Origin: Poseidonocella sp. HB161398
GTDB lineage: Bacteria > Pseudomonadota > Alphaproteobacteria > Rhodobacterales > Rhodobacteraceae
Reading direction: 5' to 3'
Length of the DNA: 64,000 nucleotides
Assembly: GCF_005870025.1 (NCBI RefSeq)
Contig: NZ_VATA01000001.1
Coordinates: forward strand, 124,001-188,000
The number at the start of each line of letters is the position of its first letter. Position 1 is the first letter of the stretch. This document shows, one piece after another, positions 51,416 through 60,625 of the stretch. Below the pieces are notes generated by a model. It was not told the DNA's origin and did no database searches. It was given only the letters and a program-made list of their open reading frames with translations. The translations under genes were made by a program, and so were the position numbers.

Positions 51416-52600
51416 ATGAGCAGCAATATCGGCGTCGTCTATACCGGTCCGGGAACCGTCGAGGTCCAGAAGATCCCCGATCCCAAGCTCGAGGCGCCGG
51501 ATGGCCGCCGGATCGAGCACGGCGTCATCCTCAAGGTCATCTCGACCAATATCTGCGGATCGGACCAGCACATGGTGCGCGGCCGCACCACGGCCGAGCC
51601 GGGGCTCGTGCTTGGCCATGAAATCACCGGCGAGGTGATCGAGAAGGGCTGCGATGTCGAGATGCTGGAGATCGGCGACCTCGTCTCGGTCCCGTTCAAC
51701 GTCGCCTGCGGCCGCTGCCGCTGCTGCCGCGAGGGCGATACCGGGGTCTGCCTGACGGTGAACCCGTCGCGCGCGGGCGGCGCCTACGGCTATGTCGACA
51801 TGGGCGGCTGGATCGGCGGGCAGGCCCGCTATGTCACCGTGCCCTACGCGGATTTCAACCTGCTGAAATTCCCCGACCGCGACCGCGCGATGGCGAAGAT
51901 CCGCGACCTGACGATGCTGTCGGACATCCTGCCGACGGGGTTCCATGGCGCGGTGCAGGCCAAGGTCGGCGTCGGGTCGGTCGTCTACGTGGCGGGCGCG
52001 GGCCCGGTGGGGCTTGCCGCCGCCGCCTCGGCGCGCATCCTCGGCGCGGCCGTCGTGATGGTCGGCGACTTCAACAAGGAGCGCCTGGCGCATGTCGCCA
52101 GGGTTGGGTTCGAGCCGGTGGACCTCTCCGCCAGCGACCGGCTGGGGGACATGGTTGCCCAGATCACCGGCACGCCCGAGGTGGACGCGGCGATCGACGC
52201 GGTGGGCTTCGAGGCGCGCGGCCATTCCGGCGGCGAGCAGCCGGCCACCGTGCTGAACCAGATGATGGAGGTCACCCGCGTGGCCGGTTCGGTCGGCATT
52301 CCGGGGCTCTACGTGACCGAGGATCCCGGGGCGGCGGACGATGCGGCCAGGCACGGCAACCTGTCGATGCGCTTCGGCCTCGGCTGGTCGAAGGCGCAGT
52401 CCTTCCACACCGGGCAGACGCCGGTTCTGCAGTACAACCGCCAGCTGATGCAGGCGATCCTGCATGACCGGCTGCCGATCGGCGACATCGTCAACGCGAC
52501 GATCATGCCGCTGGAAGAGGCCGTGAGCGGCTACAAGAGCTTCGACAGCGGCGTGGCGCGCAAGTTCGTGCTCGACCCGCATGGCAGCCTGGCGGCCTGA
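51416..52600 (+). CDS. fdhA: Glutathione-independent formaldehyde dehydrogenase (zinc alcohol dehydrogenase family)
   Basis: This 394-residue enzyme oxidises formaldehyde to formate with tightly bound NAD, without glutathione. The catalytic zinc cysteine is C47 in ICGSDQHMVRGRTT, and GHEITGEV follows. The structural zinc loop VACGRCRCCREGDTGVC has the four cysteines. The Rossmann motif VAGAGPVGLAAAASARILGA ends in the NAD-selecting acidic segment VGDFNKERL. The length and the insertions (AYGYVDMGGWIGGQA, LGWSKAQSFHTGQTPV) match the Pseudomonas-type enzyme (about 398 residues). The ATG at 51416 has GGGAGGAA upstream. The gene stands alone, followed by a hairpin, and is flanked by diverged direct repeats. 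It is intact in the middle of decayed DNA. Confidence 0.93.
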   Translation: MSSNIGVVYTGPGTVEVQKIPDPKLEAPDGRRIEHGVILKVISTNICGSDQHMVRGRTTAEPGLVLGHEITGEVIEKGCDVEMLEIGDLVSVPFNVACGRCRCCREGDTGVCLTVNPSRAGGAYGYVDMGGWIGGQARYVTVPYADFNLLKFPDRDRAMAKIRDLTMLSDILPTGFHGAVQAKVGVGSVVYVAGAGPVGLAAAASARILGAAVVMVGDFNKERLAHVARVGFEPVDLSASDRLGDMVAQITGTPEVDAAIDAVGFEARGHSGGEQPATVLNQMMEVTRVAGSVGIPGLYVTEDPGAADDAARHGNLSMRFGLGWSKAQSFHTGQTPVLQYNRQLMQAILHDRLPIGDIVNATIMPLEEAVSGYKSFDSGVARKFVLDPHGSLAA

Positions 52601-52607
52601 GCGACCT

Positions 52608-52635
52608 GGCCGGGACGGCGCCCGCTGTCCCGGCC
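52608..52635 (+). terminator. Hairpin after fdhA
   Basis: GGCCGGGAC (52608-52616) pairs perfectly with GTCCCGGCC (52627-52635) around a ten-base loop, beginning eight bases past the fdhA stop. No T-run follows, as in the other terminator-like hairpins of this window. Confidence 0.6.
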
Positions 52636-52751
52636 TCCGCGTCCGCCTTCGGGGGCGTGCCTGGCGCCGTTCTCCAGCGCCCGGCCGGATCCCGGTTCGC
52701 GGTCCCGGCCGCTGGCGGCGCGTTCCGCACCGGCCGCGGCAGCCGCGCGGC

Positions 52752-52869
52752 CTCGGCGCGGTCTCGGCGAATGCGGTGTCTGCGGGCCGGTGAGCCCGTG
52801 CGCGGCCGCGCCGCTCCGGGGGAGCGGTCGACGGCGCTGACCGCAACGGCCGGCAGCTTCGCGAAGTGG
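52752..52869 (+). repeat. Direct repeat, right copy flanking fdhA
   Basis: Matches 50346-50460: GCGGTCTCGGCGAA, TGTCTGCGGGCCGGTGAG, CTCCGGGGGAGC, GGTCGACGGCGCTGACCGC and AACGGCC, with AGCTTCGCGAAGT at the end. Both copies have the same orientation. Confidence 0.75.
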
Positions 52870-53009
52870 CTGGAGGCGGCTCGGCCAGTCCGGGCGGCCC
52901 GGCAGGTCAGGGGCGCCATCGGAGGCATCCCGCCGGGCGTCAGGCGGCCCTGCCGGAACATGCGGCCGAAGCCGGAAGGATGGCCGGGTGCAGCCTGGGA
53001 CCTGGCCCT

Positions 53010-53620
53010 GTTCGTTTCCGGCGGGAGATCAGCCGGCCGACGCAGCTGCCATTGGCGGTCCCGCCGGACAGGCGGGCGCGCTTTGCGGCGCGCATCGGGC
53101 CTCCCGGTCACAGCGAGGGGCTGGGCGCCCGAGATGATCTCGCCGTCAATCTCGATGCCCGGCACGCCGCGAATGCCTGCGGCCTGCGTGCCGCTTTGGG
53201 CATCGCCTGCAGGGAAGGCCGCGACGGCGCCGCGATGCCGGTCGGCCTGGCCTGGTCGCCGATGTCGCGTCCATGTTCGACATAGGCCCCGCAGAGCTTG
53301 GCCAGCGGCATCGGGCGCGGGGCCTGGAACGTGCTCGGCGTCCTCTCGATCCGGTCTTAGCCGAAGGTGATGCCGATGTCCCGCGGGGGTCTGGGCATCG
53401 AGCATGCGGCTCCAGCTGCCGAATTTCGCCGTCCGGCAGGGCTTCCTGTCGACGCCCTCGGCCGGCATCGCCGGGGCGAGCGCGCCAACGTGGCGGTGAC
53501 GTCCCGGGGCAGGCATTTCCAATGCCGCGGCAGGATAGCGTTCGGCGATCCGGCACCAGGGGCCGGTGAAGCCGGAGGCGAGGGCAACGGAGACGGTCCT
53601 TGCCGGTCACCGTTCGAAGA
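53010..53620 (-). pseudogene. DsbA-family oxidoreductase (FrnE/HCCA-isomerase-like) relic
   Basis: Minus-strand frames combine to a recognisable DsbA-like protein. VSVALASGFTGPWCRIAERYP (near 53590) replaces the usual D-F-x-C-P-W-C; the first cysteine is G. MPAEGVDRKPCRTAKFGSW (53470-53410) matches N-P-D-M-P-x-E-G-x-D-R-x-x-Y. LCGAYVEHGRDIGD (near 53290) matches L-F-x-A-Y-F-x-E-G-R-D-I-G-D. GVPGIEIDGEIISGAQP (53170-53110) matches G-V-P-x-F-x-I-x-x-x-x-x-x-S-G-A-Q-P. At least three frame changes occur, so it is dead. It was divergent from the LysR gene at 53699, suggesting former regulation by it. Confidence 0.78.
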
Positions 53621-53698
53621 GCAATCCCGCGCTTTGCACCGGATATGGCAATCAGGGCATTGCAGAGATGTTCATTGCGTCATGCGCAAAGGCGAGAC

Positions 53699-54622
53699 AT
53701 GGACCAGTTTTCCGCCCTCAAGGCATTTGTCGCGGTTGTCGAGCATGGCGGCTTCGCGCCGGCGGCCAGGCGGCTGGGCCTTGCGCCATCCTCGCTGACG
53801 CGGCAGCTGAATGCGCTGGAGGGCAGTCTCGGCACGCTGCTGATGAACCGCTCGACCCGCAGCGTGACGCTGACCGAGGCGGGCGCGCAGTACTACGAGG
53901 ACGCCCGCCGCATCCTCGAGGATCTCGTCAATGCCGATCGCGCGGCCAGCGAGCTGTCCGGCCCGCCGAGCGGGCTGCTGAGGGTGACCATGCCGGTCGC
54001 CTTCGGTCGCCTGCATGTGGGCCCGGCGCTTCCCGGGTTCATGCGTCGGCATCCGGAGATACGGCTTGATCTGCACCTGAGCGACGCCCCGGCCAATCTG
54101 GCCGAGGACCGGCCGGACGCGGCGATCCGCCTGGGCGCCCTGGCTCCGTCGGCGCTGATCGCGCGCAAGCTGGCGCCCCATCGCCGCGTGATCTGCGCCA
54201 GTCCGGACTATCTGGGCGAACATGGCATCCCCGATGCGCCCGGGGCCCTGGCCGGCCATGACTGCCTGCTCTTCGACGACCAGAGCGCGGTTTCGACCTG
54301 GACGCTGGCCTGTGCGGGCAGGCGGGAAAAGGTGAGGGTGACGGGCAGCCTGCGGGCCGACAATTCCGAGTTGCTGCGCGAGGCAGCCCTCGGCGGCGCC
54401 GGGCTTCTGATGATGCCGACCTGGCTTGTCGGGGGAGACATCGCGGCTGGCAGGCTGGTGCCGGTCCTGGCGGACTGGACCGTGTCGGCCGGTGACGAAG
54501 AAGGGGCCGTCTGGGCCGTCTACCTGACGAACCGCCGCGGATCGCGCAAAGTCGCCTGCTTCCTCGATTTCCTCGCCGGCCATTTCGGCGCGCCGCCCTA
54601 TTGGGACAGGCCGGCGCCCTGA
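53699..54622 (+). CDS. LysR-family transcriptional regulator
   Basis: This 307-residue regulator has the winged helix at residues 1-60 (MDQFSALKAFVAVVEHGGFAPAARRLGLAPSSLTRQLNALEGSLG), and LLMNRSTRSVTLTEAG next. The effector domain follows with GLLRVTMPVAFGRLHVGPAL, YLGEHGIPDAPGALAGHDCLLF and LREAALGGAGLLMMPTWLV, typical of the CrgA-like LysR subgroup that often controls an adjacent oxidoreductase gene. The ATG at 53699 fixes the N-terminus at MDQF; an earlier start would add an unrelated leader. Its divergent neighbour (DsbA-like) is dead and the downstream FAD monooxygenase is frameshifted, so it may be an orphan. Confidence 0.9.
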   Translation: MDQFSALKAFVAVVEHGGFAPAARRLGLAPSSLTRQLNALEGSLGTLLMNRSTRSVTLTEAGAQYYEDARRILEDLVNADRAASELSGPPSGLLRVTMPVAFGRLHVGPALPGFMRRHPEIRLDLHLSDAPANLAEDRPDAAIRLGALAPSALIARKLAPHRRVICASPDYLGEHGIPDAPGALAGHDCLLFDDQSAVSTWTLACAGRREKVRVTGSLRADNSELLREAALGGAGLLMMPTWLVGGDIAAGRLVPVLADWTVSAGDEEGAVWAVYLTNRRGSRKVACFLDFLAGHFGAPPYWDRPAP

Positions 54623-54729
54623 GCGGCGGGGCGATCATTGCGCGCAGCGCAAAGTACATCTCGGACATGAGGTGATTATCGCCATCCGTGCATTGGAGCA
54701 TTCTGGCCTCGGCACCCAAGGAGGTTCGC

Positions 54730-55909
54730 ATGCAGACCAACACCTCGCCCGCCCCGGCCAGTCGCGGCAAGGCCCTTGTCATCGGCGGCTCGCTCGGCGG
54801 CCTTTTCGCCGGCGTCATGTTGCGCAGCATCGGCTGGCAGGCCGGCATCTTCGAACGCTCGCAGCATGATCTCGACAGTCGCGGCGGCGGCATCGTGCTG
54901 CAGCCGGACGTCGTCGAGGTCTTCCGCCGCATCGGCGCCCCGCTCGACCCCCGGCCACATGGGGGTGCGGTCCGAAGCCCGGACCGTGTTCCGCCCCGAT
55001 GGCAGCATCCGGTCGCGGCAGCGCGCGCCGCAGATCCAGACGTCGTGGCCGCTGATCTACTCGACGCTGAAGGCGAGCTTCGGCGATGCGCAGTACCACC
55101 GCGGCAAGCGCCTGGTCCGGGTCGCGCAGGACGCCGCCGGCGTCACCGCCTTCTTCGAGGATGGCAGCCGGGAAACCGGCGACCTCCTGATCGGGGCCGA
55201 TGGCGGGAATTCGACCGTCCGCTCGCTGCTCTGGCCGGATCTGCAGCCAGGCTACGCGGGCTATCTCGCCTGGCGCGGGCTGGTCCCGGAAAATGCCATG
55301 CCCCCCGCCGCGCGCGCCGCCCTGCATGGCGATTTCGGGTTCGCCAGCAACACGGGCTCGCATATCCTGGGGTATCTCGTGCCCGGGGACGGCAACGACA
55401 TCCGCCCCGGGCACAGGCTCTACAACTGGGTCTGGTACCGCGTGGCCGATGCGCGGCAGCTGCAGGACATCATGACGGACCGGGACGGCGTGGCGCGCGG
55501 CTACTCGGTGCCCGAGGGCAAGCTTGCGGATCGCTGGGCCGGGCATCTGCACGGGGATGCCGCCCGGCTCCTGCCGCTGCCATTCCGCCAGATCGTCGCG
55601 GCGACGCAGAGGCCCTTCGCCCAGGCGATCCGCGATCTGGCAGCCAGCCAGATGGTCAAGGGGCGCGTCCTTCTGCTGGGCGACGCCGCCGCGATTCCCC
55701 GCCCGCACACCGCCGCCAGCACGTCGAAGGCCGCGGCGAATGCCCTGGACCTTGCCGACCAGCTGGCGGCCGCGCCCGGCGACATCGCCGGGGCGCTGGC
55801 CCGCTGGGAGATCCCCCAGGTCGCCTATGGCAAGCAGCTCGAGCGGCAGGGAAGGGAGGCCGGAGACCACCTCCTGTTCCATGCCCGGCCGGCCTCGGCG
55901 ACCGGCTGA
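54730..55909 (+). pseudogene. FAD-dependent monooxygenase, frameshifted
   Basis: The ATG at 54730 has a perfect AAGGAGG upstream. The first 73 or so codons give LVIGGSLGGLFAGVMLRSIGWQ (FAD-binding GxGxxG position, here G-G-S-L-G-G) and SRGGGIVLQPDVVEVFRRIG. At CTCGACCCCCGG (near 54945-54952) one base too many in a run of five C shifts the frame. The rest continues in the next frame from GHMGVRSEARTVFRPDGS, with LIGADGGNSTVRSLL, and [20 protein letters not shown] (the second FAD motif G-D-A-A) to a normal C-terminus. Except for this indel it looks intact (about 393 residues), similar to 2,6-dihydroxypyridine-type flavoprotein hydroxylases. A sequencing error cannot be ruled out. Confidence 0.85.
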
Positions 55910-55924
55910 CAGGGCGCGGCGGCA

Positions 55925-56610
55925 TCGCCGGGGACAGGACCATCTTCGCCGATGCTCGGGACGCCTCCCGCATCATCTGCTGGGAGCGGGGCGACAAGGC
56001 GGCCCGGCTGCTCGCCTTCCTGCATGGTCGGCCGCTCAGTGCCGGGGCCCGGGGCGGGCAGCGCGCGCTCCTGCGATCGCCGATGACCGGCGGGGCCGCG
56101 GCCGGTCCGCCTCCGGCGGCGGCATGACGACCCGGGCCGACGATCTGGCCGTCCCCATGGACGCGCTGGACGTCCGGACCGACGTCCTGGCCGGGCGCTC
56201 GACCGGCGGCGGCGACGTGGCCCGCTCTGCCGGCCGCCATGGAACTGCCCGCGTGGCGAAGGCGGTTCCCGCCGCCGCAGGCGCCGCCGGTCATGGTCTC
56301 GAGCGGCGAATGGCCTGACGGCGGCGGTCTTCGACGGCATCCGGCGGGCCGCCTGGCGCAGCCTCGCGATCCCCTTCTTCGGCGGCGACGGCGCGGCGGC
56401 GGATGCGGGGCATGCAGGGCGGCATTCTGGCCGAATGCGCGTCGGGCCGCGAGCTTTTCGAAGCGGGTTGCACCGACGACCTGCGCAAGACCGACGTCCC
56501 GGCGCCCGCCAACCCTGACGACGATGGCCGGGCCGTGCCGACCGGGCATGGGACGTGCGACGCGATCCTGAAGGGCGGGGCCGGGCCCGTCGCCCGCCGG
56601 GCGTCCGGTG
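55925..56610 (+). pseudogene. Alpha/beta hydrolase (non-heme chloroperoxidase type) relic
   Basis: In consecutive frames the plus strand shows [14 protein letters not shown] and [15 protein letters not shown] (intact: F-x-H-G-W-P-L-S-A-D-A-W-D-x-Q), then [14 protein letters not shown] and [23 protein letters not shown] (intact: V-G-H-S-T-G-G-G-E-V-A-R-Y-I-G-R-H-G). GMQGGILAECASGRELFEAG and TDDLRKTDVPAPANPDDDG follow. The nucleophile serine is still present in R-S-T-G-G, but the surrounding residues and frames are broken. It begins 15 bases after the flavoprotein stop, so it was probably its operon partner. Confidence 0.75.
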
Positions 56611-57129
56611 CGGGGGCTGCCGTTGCGCGGGCCGTCATCCCCCTGCCGCCGCATCTGTCCGGCGGTCTCGGTCAGCGCGATGGCTCGCCGCGCGACCTGC
56701 CATCGCCGGTTCAGGCAGGCCATGACGATGGCTCTGATCGAGTTCGCGAAGGCGATGCGCCCCGGCACTGCCGCCATGAAGATCGCCGGGGGCATGGCCG
56801 CCCGGTTCGGCCGCACGGGCAGTCGCCGGGAAAATGGACCGCGGCAGAGCATCCGGTGCGCATCGCCCGAGGCAGCTTCCACGGGCCGAAGCAGGCCTGC
56901 CCCGCGCCTGCCGCAAAAGGGCGCGCGCCGGAAGCGGCCGCTTGCCCGGGGGCAGATCCCGCCTCCCCGACAGGGTGCTGGAAAAGTCCGCTTGGCCACG
57001 GAGCCTGGGCGCAAAGCCTGGAAGATGGTCCTGACGGCGGCTGGGATTTCCGGATTCAGGGAGAAGCCTTGGCCAAATCCGGAAGAATTTCCTCCATGAC
57101 GGCGCCCTGAAGATCGCTTCAGCAGCCTG
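56611..57129. other. Gene-free stretch
   Basis: No supported gene. This is probably the eroded 3' end of the hydrolase and unrelated spacer before the HxlR gene stop. Frames are open only because of GC content. Confidence 0.35.
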
Positions 57130-57531
57130 CTAAAGTCCGGACCCGTTCCCGGAGGCCCGGCGGGATGTCGCGCGGGCCTGCATCTCGTCGAGCGCATCCG
57201 CGTTCTGCCGTCCCCAGTCATAGACCAGGTCGACCAGATCCACGAACCTGCGCCCGAGCGGGGTGAGGCTGTAGCGCACCGCCGGGGGCACCGCGCTTTC
57301 CACATGGCGGTCGATCAGGCCGCTGCGCTCCATCTCGCGCAGGGTCTGCACCATCATCTTCTTCGAGATCCCCGGCAGGCTGCGCTGCAGGACGCCGGTG
57401 CGCGCCTGGCCGCCGTGACGGGCGTGCAGCGTGTGCAGGATCATGCTGGTCCATTTCGCGGAGAAGATCTCCAGCACCCTGCGCGGGGCGCAATCCTCGC
57501 GCCATTCCCTCTCGTCGCTGCCCGGCTGCAC
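57130..57531 (-). CDS. HxlR-family transcriptional regulator
   Basis: This 133-residue winged-helix regulator has the family order: VLEIFSAKWTSMILHTL (intact pattern: I-G-G-K-W-x-x-x-I-L-x-x-L), LQRSLPGISKKMMVQTLREMERSGLI (I-P-G-I-S-x-K-x-L-x-x-x-L-x-x-L-x-x-x-G-L-I), and VRYSLTPLGRRFVDLVDLVYDWG (Y-x-L-T-x-x-G). The GTG start at 57531 has a perfect AGGAGG seven bases upstream. It is divergent from the PRISE-type reductase gene 100 bases away, so it is likely its repressor or activator. HxlR proteins often respond to aldehydes, quinones or oxidants. Confidence 0.9.
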   Translation of the reverse strand: MQPGSDEREWREDCAPRRVLEIFSAKWTSMILHTLHARHGGQARTGVLQRSLPGISKKMMVQTLREMERSGLIDRHVESAVPPAVRYSLTPLGRRFVDLVDLVYDWGRQNADALDEMQARATSRRASGNGSGL

Positions 57532-57631
57532 TGGTTACCTCCTGGTGCCTATGTCCCGATTTGGTGCCGTCTAGCGGCCTGCCCCGCCGATGTCTAGGTA
57601 GGCGCCTGCAACGGCAAAAGGAGGGCATGGC

Positions 57632-58699
57632 ATGTCCAGACGCGCATTGGTCGCCGGGGTGACCGGCATTCAGGGCAGCGCCCTGGCACGGGACCTGGTT
57701 TCGCAGGGATGGGAGGTCTTCGGCCTCGCGCGCAGGCCCGCTGGCCAGGCGGGCGTGGCACCGGTCGCCGCCGATCTGCTGGATGCGGCGGGGCTTGCCG
57801 CATCGCTCGGCGGCATCCGTCCGACCCATGTCTTCCTGGCCACCTGGCTGCGGATGCCGAGCGAAGCCGGGAACATCCGCGTCAACGCGGCGATGGTGCG
57901 CAATCTCTTCGATGCCCTGCGCCCGGACGGATCGGTTGAGCATGCGGCGCTGGTGACCGGTCTCAAGCACTATCTCGGCCCGTTCGAGGCCTATGGCAGG
58001 GGCGCCCTGCCGAAGACGCCCTTCCGCGAGGACCAGGGCCGTCTCGACGTGGAGAATTTCTACTACGCCCAGGAAGACGCGCTCTTCGCCGCGGCCGGGC
58101 GCGACGGGTTCAGCTGGAGCATCCACCGCCCGCACACGGTCATCGGCAAGGCCGTGGGCAATGCGATGAACATGGGGCAGACCCTGGCGGTCTACGCCAC
58201 GATCTGCCGCGAAACGGGGCGCCCCTTCCGCTTCCCCGGCTCGCAGGTGCAGTGGGACTCGCTGACCGACATGACGGACACCCGGCAGCTTGCCGCGCAG
58301 GCGATCTGGGCGTCCACCAGTCCCCGGGCGCGCAACGAGGATTTCAACGTGGTCAACGGGGATGTCTTCCGCTGGAGCTGGATGTGGCACCGGATCGCGG
58401 AATGGTTCGGCATCGCGGCGGAGGATTTCGACGGCATCCCGCGCCCTCTGGAAGAGCAGATGGCCGGCGATGCGGAGATCTGGGCGGAGATCGCCGGGCG
58501 CCATGGGCTTGCCGAACGCGACCTGTCCCGCCTCGCCACGCCATGGCACACCGATGCCGATCTCGGCCGCCCGATCGAAGTGGTGACCGACATGTCCAAG
58601 AGCCGCAAGCGGGGCTTCACCGGCTACGTGGCCACGGATGACGCGTTCTTCGAGCTGTTCGAAGAGCTGCGCGCCGACAGGATCATTCCCGGCGTATGA
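57632..58699 (+). CDS. NAD(P)-dependent reductase of the PRISE/SDR (progesterone 5-beta-reductase-like) family
   Basis: This 355-residue atypical short-chain dehydrogenase opens RRALVAGVTGIQGSALARDL, an unusual nucleotide-binding motif (G-V-T-G-I-x-G) typical of PRISE enzymes. It is followed by THVFLATWLRMPSEAGNIRVN and ALVTGLKHYLGPFEAYG, where PRISE members have a K-H-Y-x-G-P motif. VENFYYAQEDALFA supplies the catalytic tyrosine in N-F-Y-Y, and WSIHRPHTVIGKAVGNAMNM completes the core. The length matches (350-390). Such enzymes reduce activated C=C bonds of enones. The gene is intact, with the HxlR gene divergent upstream; RBS AAAGGAGGGC precedes the ATG. Confidence 0.88.
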   Translation: MSRRALVAGVTGIQGSALARDLVSQGWEVFGLARRPAGQAGVAPVAADLLDAAGLAASLGGIRPTHVFLATWLRMPSEAGNIRVNAAMVRNLFDALRPDGSVEHAALVTGLKHYLGPFEAYGRGALPKTPFREDQGRLDVENFYYAQEDALFAAAGRDGFSWSIHRPHTVIGKAVGNAMNMGQTLAVYATICRETGRPFRFPGSQVQWDSLTDMTDTRQLAAQAIWASTSPRARNEDFNVVNGDVFRWSWMWHRIAEWFGIAAEDFDGIPRPLEEQMAGDAEIWAEIAGRHGLAERDLSRLATPWHTDADLGRPIEVVTDMSKSRKRGFTGYVATDDAFFELFEELRADRIIPGV

Positions 58700-60451
58700 A
58701 GGCAGGCCCCCGTGGCCTGGCCGTCCCGCCGCCTGCGGCAAGGCCAGGGGGGTGGCCGGTCTACCGGCCCTGTCGGCGGGGGCAAGCGCCGGCCGTGCGG
58801 GAACGGCGCCATGCTGCGCCAGCGCGCCGCCCCCCGGACAGGCGCCAAGCGATGAACAAGCGGATCGCCCCGGCAGTGCCTGGATGACCGCTGGCCCTTG
58901 CGTCATGCGGGCGAAGTGGCGCAAGCGGGCCGAGGACCGCAGGTCCGCTACCCCGGGCACAATCATCCCGGGGCCAGGGCGACCGGGATCCCGGGGGCCG
59001 TGACGCGGTTGAGTGCCGTCGCGCGGATCCGCAGCTGCGCCAGCTGGCCGCCGGAGCCGCGGGACGCCAGCCGCAGGCCGGGGCAGCTTCGCGCCGGTCT
59101 TTCCCGCGCCGGGGAAGACGTTTCCGGACCTCTTCGCGGTCCGGCGCGTATCCCGCCCCTGCCGCGTCGGCGCTTCCCCGCTCCGGTTCCGCCGCTGCGC
59201 CCGGCCAGGGGGCTCCGATGCCCGCGGGATCGCGTTGCGCGCCTGGGCCCCGGCCGGATGTCACGGCCTTGCGGTCCGTCCTGGCGGGCGCGCGGGCATG
59301 ACGGCCGCCGGTCCGAAGGCATGTCCGAACGCCGCCGCGCCGCGTGCGGCAATGGCATCACTGCAGGCGCGGGTGCCATGGACGCCGCCGGTCATCGCCC
59401 TGGCGATCGCCCCGCCCGCCGGGAACCGGCCCAGCAGGTCCGGTGGAATCCCTCGCCAGTTCGACCGGAACGTTCGCGCGCTCCCCCTGGCGGAGCGGCA
59501 GCCCGAGGAGGGCCTTGTTGGCCGGGCCAGCCCGGATGGCGTTCGCCGGGGAATTGGTCCCCGCTTCAGGTCCTGATCCTCCTGACCGCTATGCGCCTGC
59601 CGACGGGCGGTGTCCGCAAGGTGCCGCTTCCCGTGCATCGAGGGATCGGGCCATGCGGCCAGCGCCCCTCTCTTCCGCGGCGCCTGACTATGCGCGCGCC
59701 AGTTGGCGGCCTTGCAGGCTGGCTTCGGCGGTCTGCTCAGGCCGTCCGGCGACTGCATCGGAGCCACGGAACGGATCACGGCCCCCCTTTGCGCGGCAAG
59801 GCCATGTCCCGTCCGGGATGGTGCGCCGCCTGGCCGTTCGGGCTCGGGCCCGCATGGCGGAAACCGGGCGCAACCGAAAAGCCCGCGATCCGAGGGCCGG
59901 GGATTTGCACGCACTCCCGTCCGGACATGCGCGCGCCGATGCGGGTGCCTGCTTCCGGTGACTGCCGCGCAGCGGTCCGGCCCGTCGGGGCCCCGGCGGT
60001 CATCGTGCAAAGTCATTCATCCCGGGCGACCGCTTGTCCCGGCGCGGCGTCGGCTCGCGGCGGCAGCCGTGCCCGGCCTGCCGGAAAACCCGGAGCGCCG
60101 CGCGCTGCCGCCGGGCCCGACGCGGTTCGGACCATTGCGGGAAGCTGCGTGCGGCGGGGGCCTCCCTTCGTCTGCCGCCACCGTCGGGCGGAGGCAGCGG
60201 CCAGGGGCGTCTGCCGGATCGTCGCTTCGGAGGCGGCGGAGCTTTTTCTCCGCAGGCCGGTCAAGGTGCCCGAGGATGCCGTCGATCCCGGGATCTCGGG
60301 GGCGGCATCCGGCTGGCCGGATCTGTTGCGGGCAACCGGATGCCGGCCCTCGCCTCCAAGGAGCGGAAACCGGATTGGCCAGCTCGGCCCGAGCGGCGTC
60401 AGCTGGCGCGGACCGGACGCTTTTCGCGGGCGGTCCCCGGGGCAGCTCCGG
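58700..60451. other. Gene-free decayed stretch
   Basis: About 1.75 kb with no recognisable gene or relic. All long frames are arginine-, proline- and alanine-rich without motif or start signals. I saw no RNA gene or repeat. Confidence 0.4.
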
Positions 60452-60625
60452 GCCGATGCTGTTGAAGAACTCGCAATTCTGCCCGCGGCCCTTCAACTCG
60501 AGGGAAGACGTTCCGCGATTGGGCGCAAATGCTTCGGTATCCGACTTCTTCAGCCAAGCTTGGGAACAAGGTTCCAACTTCGGGTCCCCTCTCGACCGCA
60601 CTTGGCGTTTTCCAACAGTATCGGC
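60452..60625. mobile_element. MITE-like remnant with terminal inverted repeats
   Basis: GCCGATGCTGTTGAAGAACT (from 60452) and the reverse complement of 60605-60625 (GCCGATACTGTTGGAAAACG) match at 12 of the first 13 bases, with looser similarity further in. They bound about 130 bases of sequence that is AT-richer than its surroundings and has no transposase. C-T-G-T-T-G-(A)-A-A-A-C-type ends are common in IS elements such as IS1182/IS5 groups. A non-autonomous or deleted element is inferred. Confidence 0.5.

Noticed and set aside
54940-54960. Programmed frameshift in the flavin monooxygenase
   Set aside because: There is no typical slippery heptamer or downstream stimulatory structure, and the family does not use frameshifting; an indel or sequencing error is simpler.
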